Shown here one piece after another: positions 55,371-64,000 of a stretch of 64,000 nt of DNA. The stretch's first letter is position 1. Each line of letters begins with the position of its first letter. The stretch comes from Kosakonia oryziphila (GTDB taxonomy: Bacteria; Pseudomonadota; Gammaproteobacteria; Enterobacterales; Enterobacteriaceae), in NCBI RefSeq assembly GCF_900094795.1, contig NZ_FMBC01000008.1:1-64000 (forward strand). Direction: 5' to 3'. The position numbers and the translations under genes are program-made. Below the pieces are notes generated by a model, which made no database searches, was not told where the DNA came from, and saw nothing but the letters and a program-made list of their open reading frames with translations.

Positions 55371-56203
55371 TGCCGACGACTCTTTTTCTGCGCCGTCTGC
55401 GCCGCTCGCCCGCCGCGTTTAGCGGGCTGCTGATTGTCGCTGTACTGCTGCTGATTGCCCTGTTTGCGCCGTGGCTAGCGCCGCGCGATCCCAACTGGCA
55501 AGACGCCGCCGCGCGCTTGCAGGCACCGGGCGCGAAATACTGGCTCGGCACCGACAGCTACGGGCGCGATTTACTCTCGCGGCTGATTTACGGCACCCGC
55601 CCGGCGCTCGGTCTGGTGGCGCTGGTGACCGCCATTACCCTGCCTGTCGGGCTGCTGATCGGTATTGTTACCGGTTATTACGGCGGCTGGCTGGAGCGTG
55701 TGCTGATGCGCTTTACCGATGTGGTGATGTCGATGCCGCGCCTGATCCTTGCCTTTGCCTTCGTCGCCATGCTTGGCCCAGGGCTGGTGAACGGTGCGCT
55801 GGCGTTGGCACTCACCACCTGGCCCGCTTACGCCCGCCAGGCGCGCAGCGAGATCCAGCGTTTGCGCCACAGTGATTATCTGGCTGCCGCCGAAATGATG
55901 GGCATTCGCGGCTGGCGGCTGCTGTTTGGCCATATTCTGCCGCTCTGTTTGCCCTCGGCGATTGTGCGGCTGGCGCTCGATCTTGCAGGCATCATTCTGG
56001 CTGCCGCCGGGCTGGGTTTCTTAGGGTTAGGCGCCCGCCCGCCGATGGCGGAATGGGGCGCGATGATCGCCGACGGTATGCAGGTGATTTTCGATCAATG
56101 GTGGATTGCCGCAGCGCCTGGTGCGGTGATCTTACTGGCAAGCCTCGCCTTCAACCTGCTGGGCGATGGTCTGCGCGATGTACTGGAGCCGCAACATGAC
56201 TGA
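55370..56203 (+). CDS. peptide-type ABC transporter permease 2 (DppC-like)
   Basis: This 277-residue permease starts LFLRRLRRSPAAFSGLLIV (oppC_N type). It carries the LGTDSYGRDLLSRLIYGTRPALG signature and the EAA loop DYLAAAEMMGIRGWRLLFGHILPLC. Coupled to permease 1 by TGATG and to the next gene by an 8-base overlap. Confidence 0.9.
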   Translation: MPTTLFLRRLRRSPAAFSGLLIVAVLLLIALFAPWLAPRDPNWQDAAARLQAPGAKYWLGTDSYGRDLLSRLIYGTRPALGLVALVTAITLPVGLLIGIVTGYYGGWLERVLMRFTDVVMSMPRLILAFAFVAMLGPGLVNGALALALTTWPAYARQARSEIQRLRHSDYLAAAEMMGIRGWRLLFGHILPLCLPSAIVRLALDLAGIILAAAGLGFLGLGARPPMAEWGAMIADGMQVIFDQWWIAAAPGAVILLASLAFNLLGDGLRDVLEPQHD

Positions 56204-57032
56204 GACTCGTATCGCGGTAAGCGGCCTGAATATCGACTACCCCGGTGCTCGGGTGGTGAAAAACCTGAGCTTTACGCTTGGCAACGAGCGGCTGGCACTG
56301 GTCGGCGAATCCGGTTCGGGAAAATCGATGACCGCCCGCGCCCTGATGGGACTGGTGCGCAAGCCGGGTCACGTCAGCGCCACCACGCTGAATGTATTGG
56401 GACGGGATGTCACCACACTCAACGATCGCGGATGGCGCGCGCTGCGCGGCAACGATATCGCGATGGTCTTACAGGATCCGCGCTACGCGCTGAACCCGGT
56501 GAAAACTGTGCTGGCACAACTGGATGAAGCGTTGACGCTCCACCAACGGATGAACCGCAAGCAGCGGATGGAGAAGATCAACGAGGCGTTGCGGGCTGTA
56601 GAGCTGGAACCAACAGTGCTGCAACGTTACCCCGGCGAACTCTCCGGCGGTATGGGGCAGCGGGTAATGATCGCCATTGCACTGGTTAACGATCCACATG
56701 TGCTGATTGCGGATGAACCCACTTCTGCCCTGGATGCGCGTCTGCGTAACCAGATCCTTGAACTGCTGGTCGCCCAGTGTGAACAACGACAAATGGCGAT
56801 GCTGCTCATTAGCCACGATCTGCCGCTGGTGGCGCAGCATTGTCACCGGGTGATGGTGATGTATCAGGGGGAGTGCGTGGACGCGATGGCGGCGAGCAAT
56901 CTGCCTCACGCACAGCATCCCTACACCCGCACGCTGTGGACCTGCCGACCGGGCGCGGAAACCTGGGGCCAGATGCTGCCGACGCTGGATCGCAGCCAGT
57001 CCTTCACGGAGGTGAATGATGAGCATCGTTAA
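56196..57032 (+). CDS. peptide-type ABC transporter ATPase 1 (DppD-like)
   Basis: This 278-residue ATPase has Walker A GESGSGKS, Q-loop VLQDPRYALNPV, signature LSGGMGQRVMIAIAL, Walker B VLIADEPTSALD and H-loop ISHDLPLV. The HPYTRTLW tail near the C-terminus is typical of oligopeptide/nickel ATPases. ATG 56196 (MTETRIAVSG) lies within the end of the permease gene. Confidence 0.9.
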   Translation: MTETRIAVSGLNIDYPGARVVKNLSFTLGNERLALVGESGSGKSMTARALMGLVRKPGHVSATTLNVLGRDVTTLNDRGWRALRGNDIAMVLQDPRYALNPVKTVLAQLDEALTLHQRMNRKQRMEKINEALRAVELEPTVLQRYPGELSGGMGQRVMIAIALVNDPHVLIADEPTSALDARLRNQILELLVAQCEQRQMAMLLISHDLPLVAQHCHRVMVMYQGECVDAMAASNLPHAQHPYTRTLWTCRPGAETWGQMLPTLDRSQSFTEVNDEHR

Positions 57033-57723
57033 TATCGCGCAGTTGCAGGTCACTTTTGGTGAGAAAACGGTGGTGAAAGGTGCCAGTCTGTGCGTGGAAG
57101 AAGGTGAAACCTTCAGCCTGATTGGCGCGTCTGGCTGCGGAAAATCAACCCTGCTACGTGTGCTGGCAGGGTTGCAGCGCGAATGGCAGGGCCAGTTGTC
57201 GCTGTTCGGCCAGCCGGTGAAAGCCGGAACACGTTATCAAGGGGCGCTGCGCCGTAATGTACAGATGGTATTCCAGGATCCTTACGCCTCGCTACACCCG
57301 AACCATACGCTGTGGAGAACGCTGGCGGAGCCGCTGAAAATCCACGGCGAACCGGAGATTGATAAGCAGGTGGCTACCGCGCTGGAGCAGGTCGGGCTTC
57401 CGGTTGATGCCGCACGCCGTTACCCGCACCAGTTATCCGGTGGCCAGCGCCAACGCGTGGCGATCGCCCGTGCACTGTTGCTGCGACCGAAAATTCTGCT
57501 GCTGGATGAACCGACGTCGGCACTGGACATGTCGGTGCAGGCCGAAATCCTTAACCTGCTTAATCGCCTGAAGCAGCAGCACGGTATGAGCTATCTGCTG
57601 GTCAGCCATGATGCCGATGTGATTGCCCATATGTCTGACCGGGCCGCATTTATGGCTAATGGCGTGATTGAGCGCTTCTTTGACCGTAGCGCGTTGGTGC
57701 GCGGCGAACATCGGATGGGGTAA
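57019..57723 (+). CDS. peptide-type ABC transporter ATPase 2 (DppF-like)
   Basis: This protein of about 234 residues is the second ATPase of the pair: Walker A GASGCGKST, Q-loop VFQDPYASLHP, signature LSGGQRQRVAIARAL and Walker B ILLLDEPTSALD. It is shorter than DppF (about 330) and lacks the C-terminal oligo_HPY region. GGAGG lies 6 bases before ATG 57019 (3 before the alternative ATG 57016). Last gene of the operon. Confidence 0.88.
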   Translation: MSIVNIAQLQVTFGEKTVVKGASLCVEEGETFSLIGASGCGKSTLLRVLAGLQREWQGQLSLFGQPVKAGTRYQGALRRNVQMVFQDPYASLHPNHTLWRTLAEPLKIHGEPEIDKQVATALEQVGLPVDAARRYPHQLSGGQRQRVAIARALLLRPKILLLDEPTSALDMSVQAEILNLLNRLKQQHGMSYLLVSHDADVIAHMSDRAAFMANGVIERFFDRSALVRGEHRMG

Positions 57724-57757
57724 TGCAGCGCACCGCAAGAGATCGGTGCGCTGTGGC

Positions 57758-58465
57758 TTACTGCTGTTCGTGGAAGATGTCGAGTTTCTGTTTTTGTTGT
57801 CCCTGCGCGTCAAAGTTATCCGCGTTCAGCCACGCAGAAATGGCGGCGTCGCGCAGCGGCCATTCGCTGTCCAGCATGGATAAATAGTCGGTATCACGAT
57901 TGCGCCCTTTGCGCACCATATGCTGGCGGAAACGCCCCTCCCAGGTGAAACCGATGCGTTCTGCCGCGCGGCGCGAAGCGACGTTCAGCGAATCACATTT
58001 CCACTCCACACGGCGGTAACCGCAGGCAAAAGCGTGGCGCAGCATCAGCCATATCGCTTCCGTGCCGAGAATGCTGTTTTTCATCTGCGCCGACCAGGTC
58101 ACATGACCAATTTCTACCGAACCGTTGTCGGTGTTAATCGCCAGCCAGGCAATCACACCGAGCGCATCGCCGCTGGCATTTTCCACCACGGCAAAAGGCT
58201 CTACGCTGGTGTCAATCATTTTGCCGACGATCCAGCGCGCCATGCTTTCCAGCCCGTCAGGCCTTTCACCCGCCAGCCAGGTCCAGCCGCTGTCATTTTC
58301 CGCCTGCGCGTAAGCCCGCAACAGATCGTGTGTATGCGTTCTGGCGTCGAGCGGTTCCAGCCGACAATATTGGCCCGGCAACACACTGCGCGGCAACGGC
58401 TGAACGCCGTTCCAGTGCGGCAACCTGTCGCCGACTATTTGACCGAAGTGATTGGTTTCCGGCAC
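57758..58465 (-). CDS. GNAT family N-acetyltransferase (RimJ/RimL-like)
   Basis: This protein of about 235 residues has the acetyltransferase_3 pattern: RLEPLDARTHTHDLLRAY, VIAWLAINTDNGSVEIGHV, then SILGTEAIWLMLRHAF and SLNVASRRAAERIGFTWEGRFRQHM for acetyl-CoA binding. Similar proteins acetylate N-termini or small amines; the substrate is unknown. I prefer GTG 58465, with GGGGGA 6 bases upstream, over a TTG-led frame from 58492. Convergent with the peptide transporter. Confidence 0.8.
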   Translation of the reverse strand: MPETNHFGQIVGDRLPHWNGVQPLPRSVLPGQYCRLEPLDARTHTHDLLRAYAQAENDSGWTWLAGERPDGLESMARWIVGKMIDTSVEPFAVVENASGDALGVIAWLAINTDNGSVEIGHVTWSAQMKNSILGTEAIWLMLRHAFACGYRRVEWKCDSLNVASRRAAERIGFTWEGRFRQHMVRKGRNRDTDYLSMLDSEWPLRDAAISAWLNADNFDAQGQQKQKLDIFHEQQ

Positions 58466-58594
58466 GTTTTTTCCCCCAGCAAAAAAGGACAATGTAAAAG
58501 AGATGTTTTATCAAGTCTGCGCGAGGGAATACAGTGCTAAAAATTGGAGGTTTTGTTGTTAAAAAAATTCATCAAATCAGGAGGCTGATCAGGT

Positions 58595-58619
58595 TTGGCG
58601 TCAGAAGACTCTGACGCCA
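58595..58619. terminator. stable stem after the aminotransferase gene
   Basis: TGGCGTCAGA / TCTGACGCCA with a short AGAC-like loop, 7 bases beyond the stop of the aminotransferase. Very stable, but without a T-tract on the minus strand, so it may be a 3' stabiliser rather than a classic terminator. Confidence 0.55.
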
Positions 58620-58625
58620 GAGGGA

Positions 58626-59963
58626 TTATTTCGCGAAGTTGCCAAATTGCGCTAAAACACGGTCAAAAATGGCCAGGCCTTTATTCACTTCTTCCGCGCT
58701 CATGGTGCAAGGCGGCACCACGTGGATGCGGTTTTCAACGATAAAACTCAAAATACCGGCCTGCGTGAGCGCCGCTTTGATGGCCCCCATCTCTGCCGCC
58801 GCCAGCGGGGTTTTGCGTGGCCGATCGCTAACCAGTTCCATGGCCTGGAACATACCGCGCCCGCGCACGTTGCCAATCAGCTTATGTTTCGCCGCCAACG
58901 CGTCAAGCCCCGGACGCAGCACGCCGTTACCCACCCGCGCCGCATTCTCCACCACATTTTCCTCTTTCATCGCATCCAGCGTGGCGACAATCGCTGCCAT
59001 CGCCAGCGGATGGCCGGAGTAAGTCAGACCGCCCGCGAAGAAGTGATCGTCAAAGTAGTGCGAAATCGGTTCTGAAATCAGTACGCCGCCCGCAGGCACA
59101 TAACCGGCGTTAACGCCTTTTGCGAAGGTGATCAGATCCGGCACGATGCCATCCTGTTCGAAGGCAAACCAGCTACCGGTGCGGCCAAATCCGGCCATCA
59201 CTTCATCAAGGATCAGCACAATACCAAACTCATCGGCCAGTGCGCGCACGCCCTTCATATAGCCTTCCGGCGGCACCAGAATACCCGCCGTTCCCGGCAC
59301 GGATTCGAGCAGGATCGCGGCGACAGACGTCGGCCCTTCGACCTCAATCATCCGGCGCAGGTGCGCCAGCGCACGTTCGCACTCTTCTGCTTCCGTCGTC
59401 GCGTTGAATTCGCTGCGATAGAGGTACGGGTTAAAGAAGTGTACATGCCCGCGTGAATATTCGTTCGGTACGCGCCGCCAGTCGCCAGTGGCGGCAATCG
59501 CGCTACCGGTATTACCGTGATAGGAACGGTAGGCGGAGAAAATCTTGTCACGCCCGGTGTAGAGACGAGCCATACGGATGGCGTTTTCGTTGGCATCTGC
59601 CCCGGCGTTAGTAAAGAAGACTTTGCTGAAGCCTTCCGGCGCCAGCGAGACAATACGTTTGGCCGCTTCGCCGCGCGCCAGGTTGGCCGTCGCTGGTGCG
59701 ATCGTCACCAGTTCGTCGAGTTGCGCTTTCATCGCCGCCAGCACGCGCGGATGCTGATAACCAATATTGACATTCACCAGTTGGCTGCTGAAATCGAGAT
59801 ACGTATTGCCTTCGTAGTCCCACAACTCACAGCCTTTCGCTCCGGCAATTACCATCGGGTTAAGGTTGCCCTGCATCGACCATGAATGAAACACATACGA
59901 CCGGTCCAGTTGACGTACGTCGTCGTTGGTTATCGCCATCTCGCTCTGAAGTGCCAGTTTCAT
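58626..59963 (-). CDS. class III (omega) aminotransferase
   Basis: This 445-residue fold-type I PLP enzyme has FTNAGADANENAIRMAR for PLP phosphate, ILDEVMAGFGRTGSWFAFEQ and the Schiff-base Lys in ITFAKGVNAGYVPAGG. The family transfers amino groups from omega-amines such as taurine, beta-alanine or GABA. AGGAGCAGG precedes ATG 59963. It is divergent from an SDR reductase over a palindromic operator. The pair fits amine to aldehyde to alcohol conversion, for example taurine to isethionate or beta-alanine to 3-hydroxypropionate. The exact substrate is an inference. Confidence 0.85.
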   Translation of the reverse strand: MKLALQSEMAITNDDVRQLDRSYVFHSWSMQGNLNPMVIAGAKGCELWDYEGNTYLDFSSQLVNVNIGYQHPRVLAAMKAQLDELVTIAPATANLARGEAAKRIVSLAPEGFSKVFFTNAGADANENAIRMARLYTGRDKIFSAYRSYHGNTGSAIAATGDWRRVPNEYSRGHVHFFNPYLYRSEFNATTEAEECERALAHLRRMIEVEGPTSVAAILLESVPGTAGILVPPEGYMKGVRALADEFGIVLILDEVMAGFGRTGSWFAFEQDGIVPDLITFAKGVNAGYVPAGGVLISEPISHYFDDHFFAGGLTYSGHPLAMAAIVATLDAMKEENVVENAARVGNGVLRPGLDALAAKHKLIGNVRGRGMFQAMELVSDRPRKTPLAAAEMGAIKAALTQAGILSFIVENRIHVVPPCTMSAEEVNKGLAIFDRVLAQFGNFAK

Positions 59964-60048
59964 ATCCTGCTCCTCTCATGCCGTTATTGTTGTCCGTATC
60001 ATGCGGCGCGCGGGCAAACCCCGGATAGAGCCAGTCGTGTTAGCAACA

Positions 60049-60066
60049 TGTGACACAGGTGTCACA
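60049..60066. promoter_or_regulatory. palindromic operator between aminotransferase and SDR genes
   Basis: TGTGACACAGGTGTCACA has perfect 8-base arms around a 2-base centre. The spacing (N8 between TGTGA and TCACA) rules out a normal CRP site (N6). A second perfect palindrome, GTGACGTCAC, lies at 60115-60124 near the SDR start. They probably bind a dedicated repressor that is not encoded in this window. Confidence 0.6.
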
Positions 60067-60118
60067 CCGCGACATAGCAACTGGCACTGTCTGGGGCGGA
60101 CGGGCGTTTTTATAGTGA

Positions 60119-60913
<795 letters not shown>

Positions 60914-60924
60914 CTGAGTTATCG

Positions 60925-60946
60925 CCCTCTTCCGGCGGGAAGAGGG
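60925..60946 (+). terminator. hairpin after the SDR gene
   Basis: CCCTCTTCC-GGCG-GGAAGAGGG followed by TTTGG. It is related to the CCCTCTCC hairpins elsewhere in the window. A second stem, near 60970-60992 (GCCCCGGC...GCCAGGGC), follows. The rest of the gap to 61293 shows no gene. Confidence 0.65.
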
Positions 60947-61293
60947 TTTGGCTGACATACAAAACAAAACGCCCCGGCTAATGCCAGGGCTGGTGTTTTA
61001 AGTGTATCTAACATACCTGAAAGGTTTTACCCCGCCCGGCGCTTATCTCCGGCACTCACATTAATGTGGCGTTAGCTCTGTAAGGGGTATGGATATAGTA
61101 GTTAATCAGATTAATCCTGGCAATACGTAAGGCACACGGCGCGAAAGATGTATGACGTCGATCATTCTTTTCGCGCAACTGGCTCACAGAAATACGACAA
61201 CTGTCACTAACCACGCGCGCTGCGCCTGTTTATGCTGCCGTTTCCCGCCTCAATCCCCTTCCTGCCCCATCACAAAGCAAACTCGCCGATATC

Positions 61294-61310
61294 TGCACTA
61301 AATTGATGAA
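61294..61310 (+). promoter_or_regulatory. candidate NtrC-type site
   Basis: TGCACTAAATTGATGAA matches the NtrC consensus TGCACCATATTGGTGCA at 13 of 17 positions. It lies about 55 bases upstream of the sigma-54 promoter. The right half is poor, so this is only a candidate. Confidence 0.35.
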
Positions 61311-61362
61311 CAAAATTCGTCATCGTGCCGACAAATACCGCAAAAATGCTCGAATTAACCCC

Positions 61363-61379
61363 TGGCACAAAAATGGCAT
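61363..61379 (+). promoter_or_regulatory. sigma-54 promoter of the NitT/TauT transporter
   Basis: TGGCAC-AAAAA-TGGCAT: the GG at -25/-24 and GC at -13/-12 have the exact spacing of the sigma-54 consensus TGGCAC-N5-TTGCA. It lies 46 bases before the ATPase start. Confidence 0.75.
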
Positions 61380-61425
61380 GGAGAGAAGAAACCTAACCAG
61401 TTAGTCAAAAAACAAGGGGAGCAGG

Positions 61426-62265
61426 ATGAGCCAGGTGATGTTTACTGAGGAGAGCGCAGTGGTGTCCTTAAAGACCGCCAGCGCCACAGCGCGACCCGCC
61501 ATAACCGTTAGTCAGGCCAGCGTTATCTATCCGGCGGCGGATAAACCCGTACACGCGTTACAGGACATTAATCTGACGATTCGTCAGGGCGAGTTTGTCT
61601 CGTTTATCGGACCATCCGGCTGCGGCAAAACCACCCTGCTGCGGGTCATTGCCGATCTTGAACCGATTACCTCCGGCGATGTACTGGTGAACGATATGTC
61701 ACCGTCGGAAGCGCGCCAGGCTGGGGCTTACGGCTATGTCTTTCAGGCACCAGTGCTACTGCCGTGGCGCACCGTGGTGGCTAATGTCAAATTGCCATTG
61801 CAGATCCAGGGCGTACCGCCAGAACGCTGCGATGAGATCGCCCGTGAGCAGCTTTCACGCGTTGGCCTGAAGGGTTTTGAGAAAAAGTACCCGTGGCAGC
61901 TCTCGGGCGGCATGCAACAGCGCGTGTCTATCGCGCGAGCGCTTGGCTTTGAGCCAAAGATTTTAATGATGGATGAACCTTTTGGTGCGCTCGATGAACT
62001 GACCCGCGACAACCTCAACCAGCAGCTTCAGCAACTGTGGTACGACGAGCAGCGCACAATGGTATTTGTCACCCACTCCATTGCCGAAGCGGTCTATCTG
62101 TCGACCAAAATCGTAGTGATGTCGCCGCGTCCGGGACGCATTGTGAAGGTGATCGACTCCCCGCTTCCGGCACAGCGCGATTTGGCGATCCGTAATACGC
62201 CCGCGTTCCTGGCGCTGGCACGTGAGGTGCGCGAAGCGCTGGTGGAGGGGCATCATGATCACTGA
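61426..62265 (+). CDS. NitT/TauT-family ABC transporter ATPase
   Basis: This 279-residue ATPase of the nitrate/sulfonate/taurine/pyrimidine group has Walker A GPSGCGKTT, signature LSGGMQQRVSIARAL, Walker B ILMMDEPFGALD and H-loop VTHSIAEAVYLS, with the family motif MSPRPGRI. GGGGAGCAGG precedes ATG 61426. It heads an operon of ATPase and two permeases that continues past the window edge, where a binding protein is expected. The sigma-54 promoter points to nitrogen control. Confidence 0.9.
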   Translation: MSQVMFTEESAVVSLKTASATARPAITVSQASVIYPAADKPVHALQDINLTIRQGEFVSFIGPSGCGKTTLLRVIADLEPITSGDVLVNDMSPSEARQAGAYGYVFQAPVLLPWRTVVANVKLPLQIQGVPPERCDEIAREQLSRVGLKGFEKKYPWQLSGGMQQRVSIARALGFEPKILMMDEPFGALDELTRDNLNQQLQQLWYDEQRTMVFVTHSIAEAVYLSTKIVVMSPRPGRIVKVIDSPLPAQRDLAIRNTPAFLALAREVREALVEGHHDH

Positions 62266-63136
62266 CCGGCGTCTTATTGCGAACGCGCTACCGGTGGGTA
62301 TGGTGCTGCTGGTTGCGCTGGTACTGTGGTATTTGCTGGCTCTGGCGCTGAATGCGCCCGGAGTGATTGACCGCGTACTGGCCCCGCGCGGCGCATGGAA
62401 TTATCACGATGTGATGCAGGCGGCGCTGAATGCCAGCCGTCCGCTGCTGCCTGCGCCGCACCAGATTGCCATCGATATCTGGAACAGCATCACCCAGTGG
62501 CCACTCACCTCGCCACGTAACCTACTGTTACATACCTGGGTCACTGCCAGCGCAGCGCTGACAGGTTTTGCCATGGGCGTCGTACTCGGCGTGGTGCTGG
62601 CGGTGTGCATTGTTCACTCGCGCACACTGGATAAAGCCCTGCTGCCGTGGATCGTCGCCTCGCAAACCATTCCGGTGCTGGCGATAGCACCCATTGTGCT
62701 GATCATTCTGGGCAGCATCGGTATCACCGGCATGCTGCCAAAAGCCACTATCGCCATGTATCTCTGTTTCTTCCCGGTCACCATCGCCACCGTGCAGGGG
62801 CTGCGCTCGCCGCAAAAAATGGAGATGGAACTGATGCACACCTGGGCTGCCCGGCGGGTCGATATCTTCTGGACTGTGCGTCTGCCCTCTTCGCTGCCAT
62901 ATCTGTTTCCGGCGTTTCGCGTGGCGATTGCCAGCGGGCTGGTCGGCACGATGGTGGCCGAGCTGCCCACCGGGGCGCAGGCCGGGCTGGGCGCGCGCCT
63001 GCTGACCGGTTCCTACTATGGCAACACCATTCAGATCTGGTCGGCGCTGGTGATGGCCTCGCTGCTTGGGCTGGCGTTAACCGGGCTGGTCACGCTCACG
63101 GAACGGCTGGTGATGCGCCAGCGTAAGGGGGGATGA
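62255..63136 (+). CDS. NitT/TauT-family ABC permease 1
   Basis: This 293-residue BPD_transp_1 permease has about six helices: an N-terminal helix (about 10-30), then a periplasmic loop with PAPHQIAIDIWNSI. Its EAA-like loop is MHTWAARRVDIFWTVRLPSSLPYLFPAFRVAIASG, followed by GLGARLLTGSYYGNT. ATG 62255 overlaps the ATPase end by 11 bases and follows GGAGGGG. It is one of two different permeases, so the pore is probably a heterodimer. Confidence 0.88.
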   Translation: MITDRRLIANALPVGMVLLVALVLWYLLALALNAPGVIDRVLAPRGAWNYHDVMQAALNASRPLLPAPHQIAIDIWNSITQWPLTSPRNLLLHTWVTASAALTGFAMGVVLGVVLAVCIVHSRTLDKALLPWIVASQTIPVLAIAPIVLIILGSIGITGMLPKATIAMYLCFFPVTIATVQGLRSPQKMEMELMHTWAARRVDIFWTVRLPSSLPYLFPAFRVAIASGLVGTMVAELPTGAQAGLGARLLTGSYYGNTIQIWSALVMASLLGLALTGLVTLTERLVMRQRKGG

Positions 63137-64000
63137 TGAAACGCACTGCGATACCCGGCACATTTTTGCTGGTCGGCGCGCTGCTGTTGTTGATGCTGTC
63201 GCTGATCCAGTTGAGCGGGCAAACACCGTTATCGGCTCCGCTGCTGCTGGTCAATGTACTGCTGGTGCTGTGCGCGCTGGCAGGTTGCACCGCCACCTTC
63301 AGTCGTCTGCGCGGCGGTCTGTTCGCCGTCACACTGCTGACAAGCGTTCTGTGGCTGGCATGGCAACCGATTCATGGTCTGACGCTGTGTGCTGTGGCGC
63401 TACTGGCGATGGTCAGCGTGCAACGTCTGGCGCGTTCAACGCTTCCGGCAGCCAGCGTTGCGGCGCTGCTCGGCCTGTGGTTGCTGTGGTTCTGGCAGAT
63501 TCTGGTGATCGGTTTTGCCGTTCCGCAGGTCATTCTGCCCGCGCCGCTGGACATTCTTGCCGCACTGGTCAACAGCGTGCCACTGCTGGCAGGCGATGTG
63601 CTGCAAACGGTCATCAAATCCGTGCTGGCAGGTTATTTGCTCGGCAGCGGTCTGGGGATTGGCGTGGCGATTCTTATTGACCGCCTGCCGTTTTTACAAC
63701 GCGGATTACTGCCAGTGGCCAGCCTCACCAGCACCGTACCGCTGGTCGGCGTCGCACCGATTGCGGTGATGTGGTTTGGCTTTGACTGGCCTTCCAAAGC
63801 CGCGGTGGTAACGCTGGTGACCTTCTTCCCGGCGCTGGTCAATACACTGGCCGGGTTAAAAGCCAGCGGCAAACTGGAACAGGAGTTGATGTATTGCTAC
63901 GCCGCCACGCCGGGACAAAGCCTGCGGGTGCTGCGTCTGCCTGCCGCGATGCCGTTTATTTTCAGCGCCCTGAAAGTGAATGCCACGCTATCGCTTATCA
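63136..64000 (+). CDS. NitT/TauT-family ABC permease 2 (cut at right edge)
   Basis: An open frame runs to the window end with no stop, 288 codons so far. Several N-terminal helices (LLVGALLLLMLSLIQL, LLLVNVLLVLCALAG, VTLLTSVLWLAW) come before the conserved permease core. That core contains ILPAPLDILAALVNSVPLL, TSTVPLVGVAPIAVMWFGF and the EAA loop MYCYAATPGQSLRVLRLPAAMPFIFSALKV. The start is ATG 63136 or ATG 63133, directly after AAGGGGGG and overlapping the previous stop. The N-terminal extension is longer than in permease 1. Confidence 0.88.
   Translation, partial: MKRTAIPGTFLLVGALLLLMLSLIQLSGQTPLSAPLLLVNVLLVLCALAGCTATFSRLRGGLFAVTLLTSVLWLAWQPIHGLTLCAVALLAMVSVQRLARSTLPAASVAALLGLWLLWFWQILVIGFAVPQVILPAPLDILAALVNSVPLLAGDVLQTVIKSVLAGYLLGSGLGIGVAILIDRLPFLQRGLLPVASLTSTVPLVGVAPIAVMWFGFDWPSKAAVVTLVTFFPALVNTLAGLKASGKLEQELMYCYAATPGQSLRVLRLPAAMPFIFSALKVNATLSLI

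Noticed and set aside
60049-60066. CRP site in TGTGACACAGGTGTCACA
   Set aside because: CRP needs 6 bases between TGTGA and TCACA; here there are 8. Kept as an operator for an unknown regulator.

Overview
The window is chromosomal DNA from a member of the Enterobacteriaceae. Gene content and order match the E. coli K-12 segment cspE-pagP-dcuC-rna-rnk-uspG-ahpFC-dsbG-ybdL-ybdH-ybdD-cstA-ent/fep-entD, read in the opposite direction. It differs from E. coli by a full methionine-salvage set (mtnE, mtnBCD, mtnA, mtnK), several extra ABC transporters and the lack of fepE. A chemoreceptor behind a flagellar-type (sigma-28) promoter argues for a motile member of the Kosakonia/Enterobacter/Klebsiella group. 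The species cannot be fixed from this sequence alone.

Layout. 1-2360: the 5' part of a group IIC-type intron placed behind the cspE terminator, then cspE, pagP and a decayed cusA-like gene. 2361-9368: dcuC, rna, rnk, uspG, ahpF/ahpC and dsbG. 9399-21001: methionine salvage in two MetJ-operator-controlled blocks (mtnE<>mtnBCD and mtnA<>mtnK), separated by about 6 kb of accessory DNA. That accessory DNA holds two small unknown genes, an AT-rich orphan flippase with a 44-residue membrane protein ahead of it, a Fur-boxed FecBCD-type iron transporter and an enlarged ERIC element. 21423-28479: a ribose-type ABC transporter with an LVIVD beta-propeller protein, hcxA, a toxin-antitoxin pair and ybdD. 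28528-50052: cstA and the whole enterobactin system. This comprises entCEBAH for 2,3-dihydroxybenzoate, entF/ybdZ/entD for assembly, entS for export, fepA/fepB/fepDGC for uptake and fes for release, with three Fur-box intergenic regions. 50077-58465: an rbsA-like remnant, a chemoreceptor, a five-gene peptide-type ABC transporter and a GNAT acetyltransferase. 58626-64000: an omega-aminotransferase and an SDR reductase, divergent around palindromic operators. They are followed by a NitT/TauT-family ABC transporter behind a sigma-54 promoter, which suggests a nitrogen-scavenging function for an amine such as taurine or beta-alanine, or a pyrimidine.

Repeats. Three copies of an intergenic element (about 280-385 bp) with nested inverted repeats lie at 21077-21359, 41041-41425 and 52173-52450. 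Its central hairpin shows a compensatory base change between copies while reading frames are not conserved, so it looks like a structured non-coding element. I could not assign it to a named family, and it is the best candidate here for something undescribed. ERIC-type, REP-type and CCCTCTCC-type hairpins also occur.
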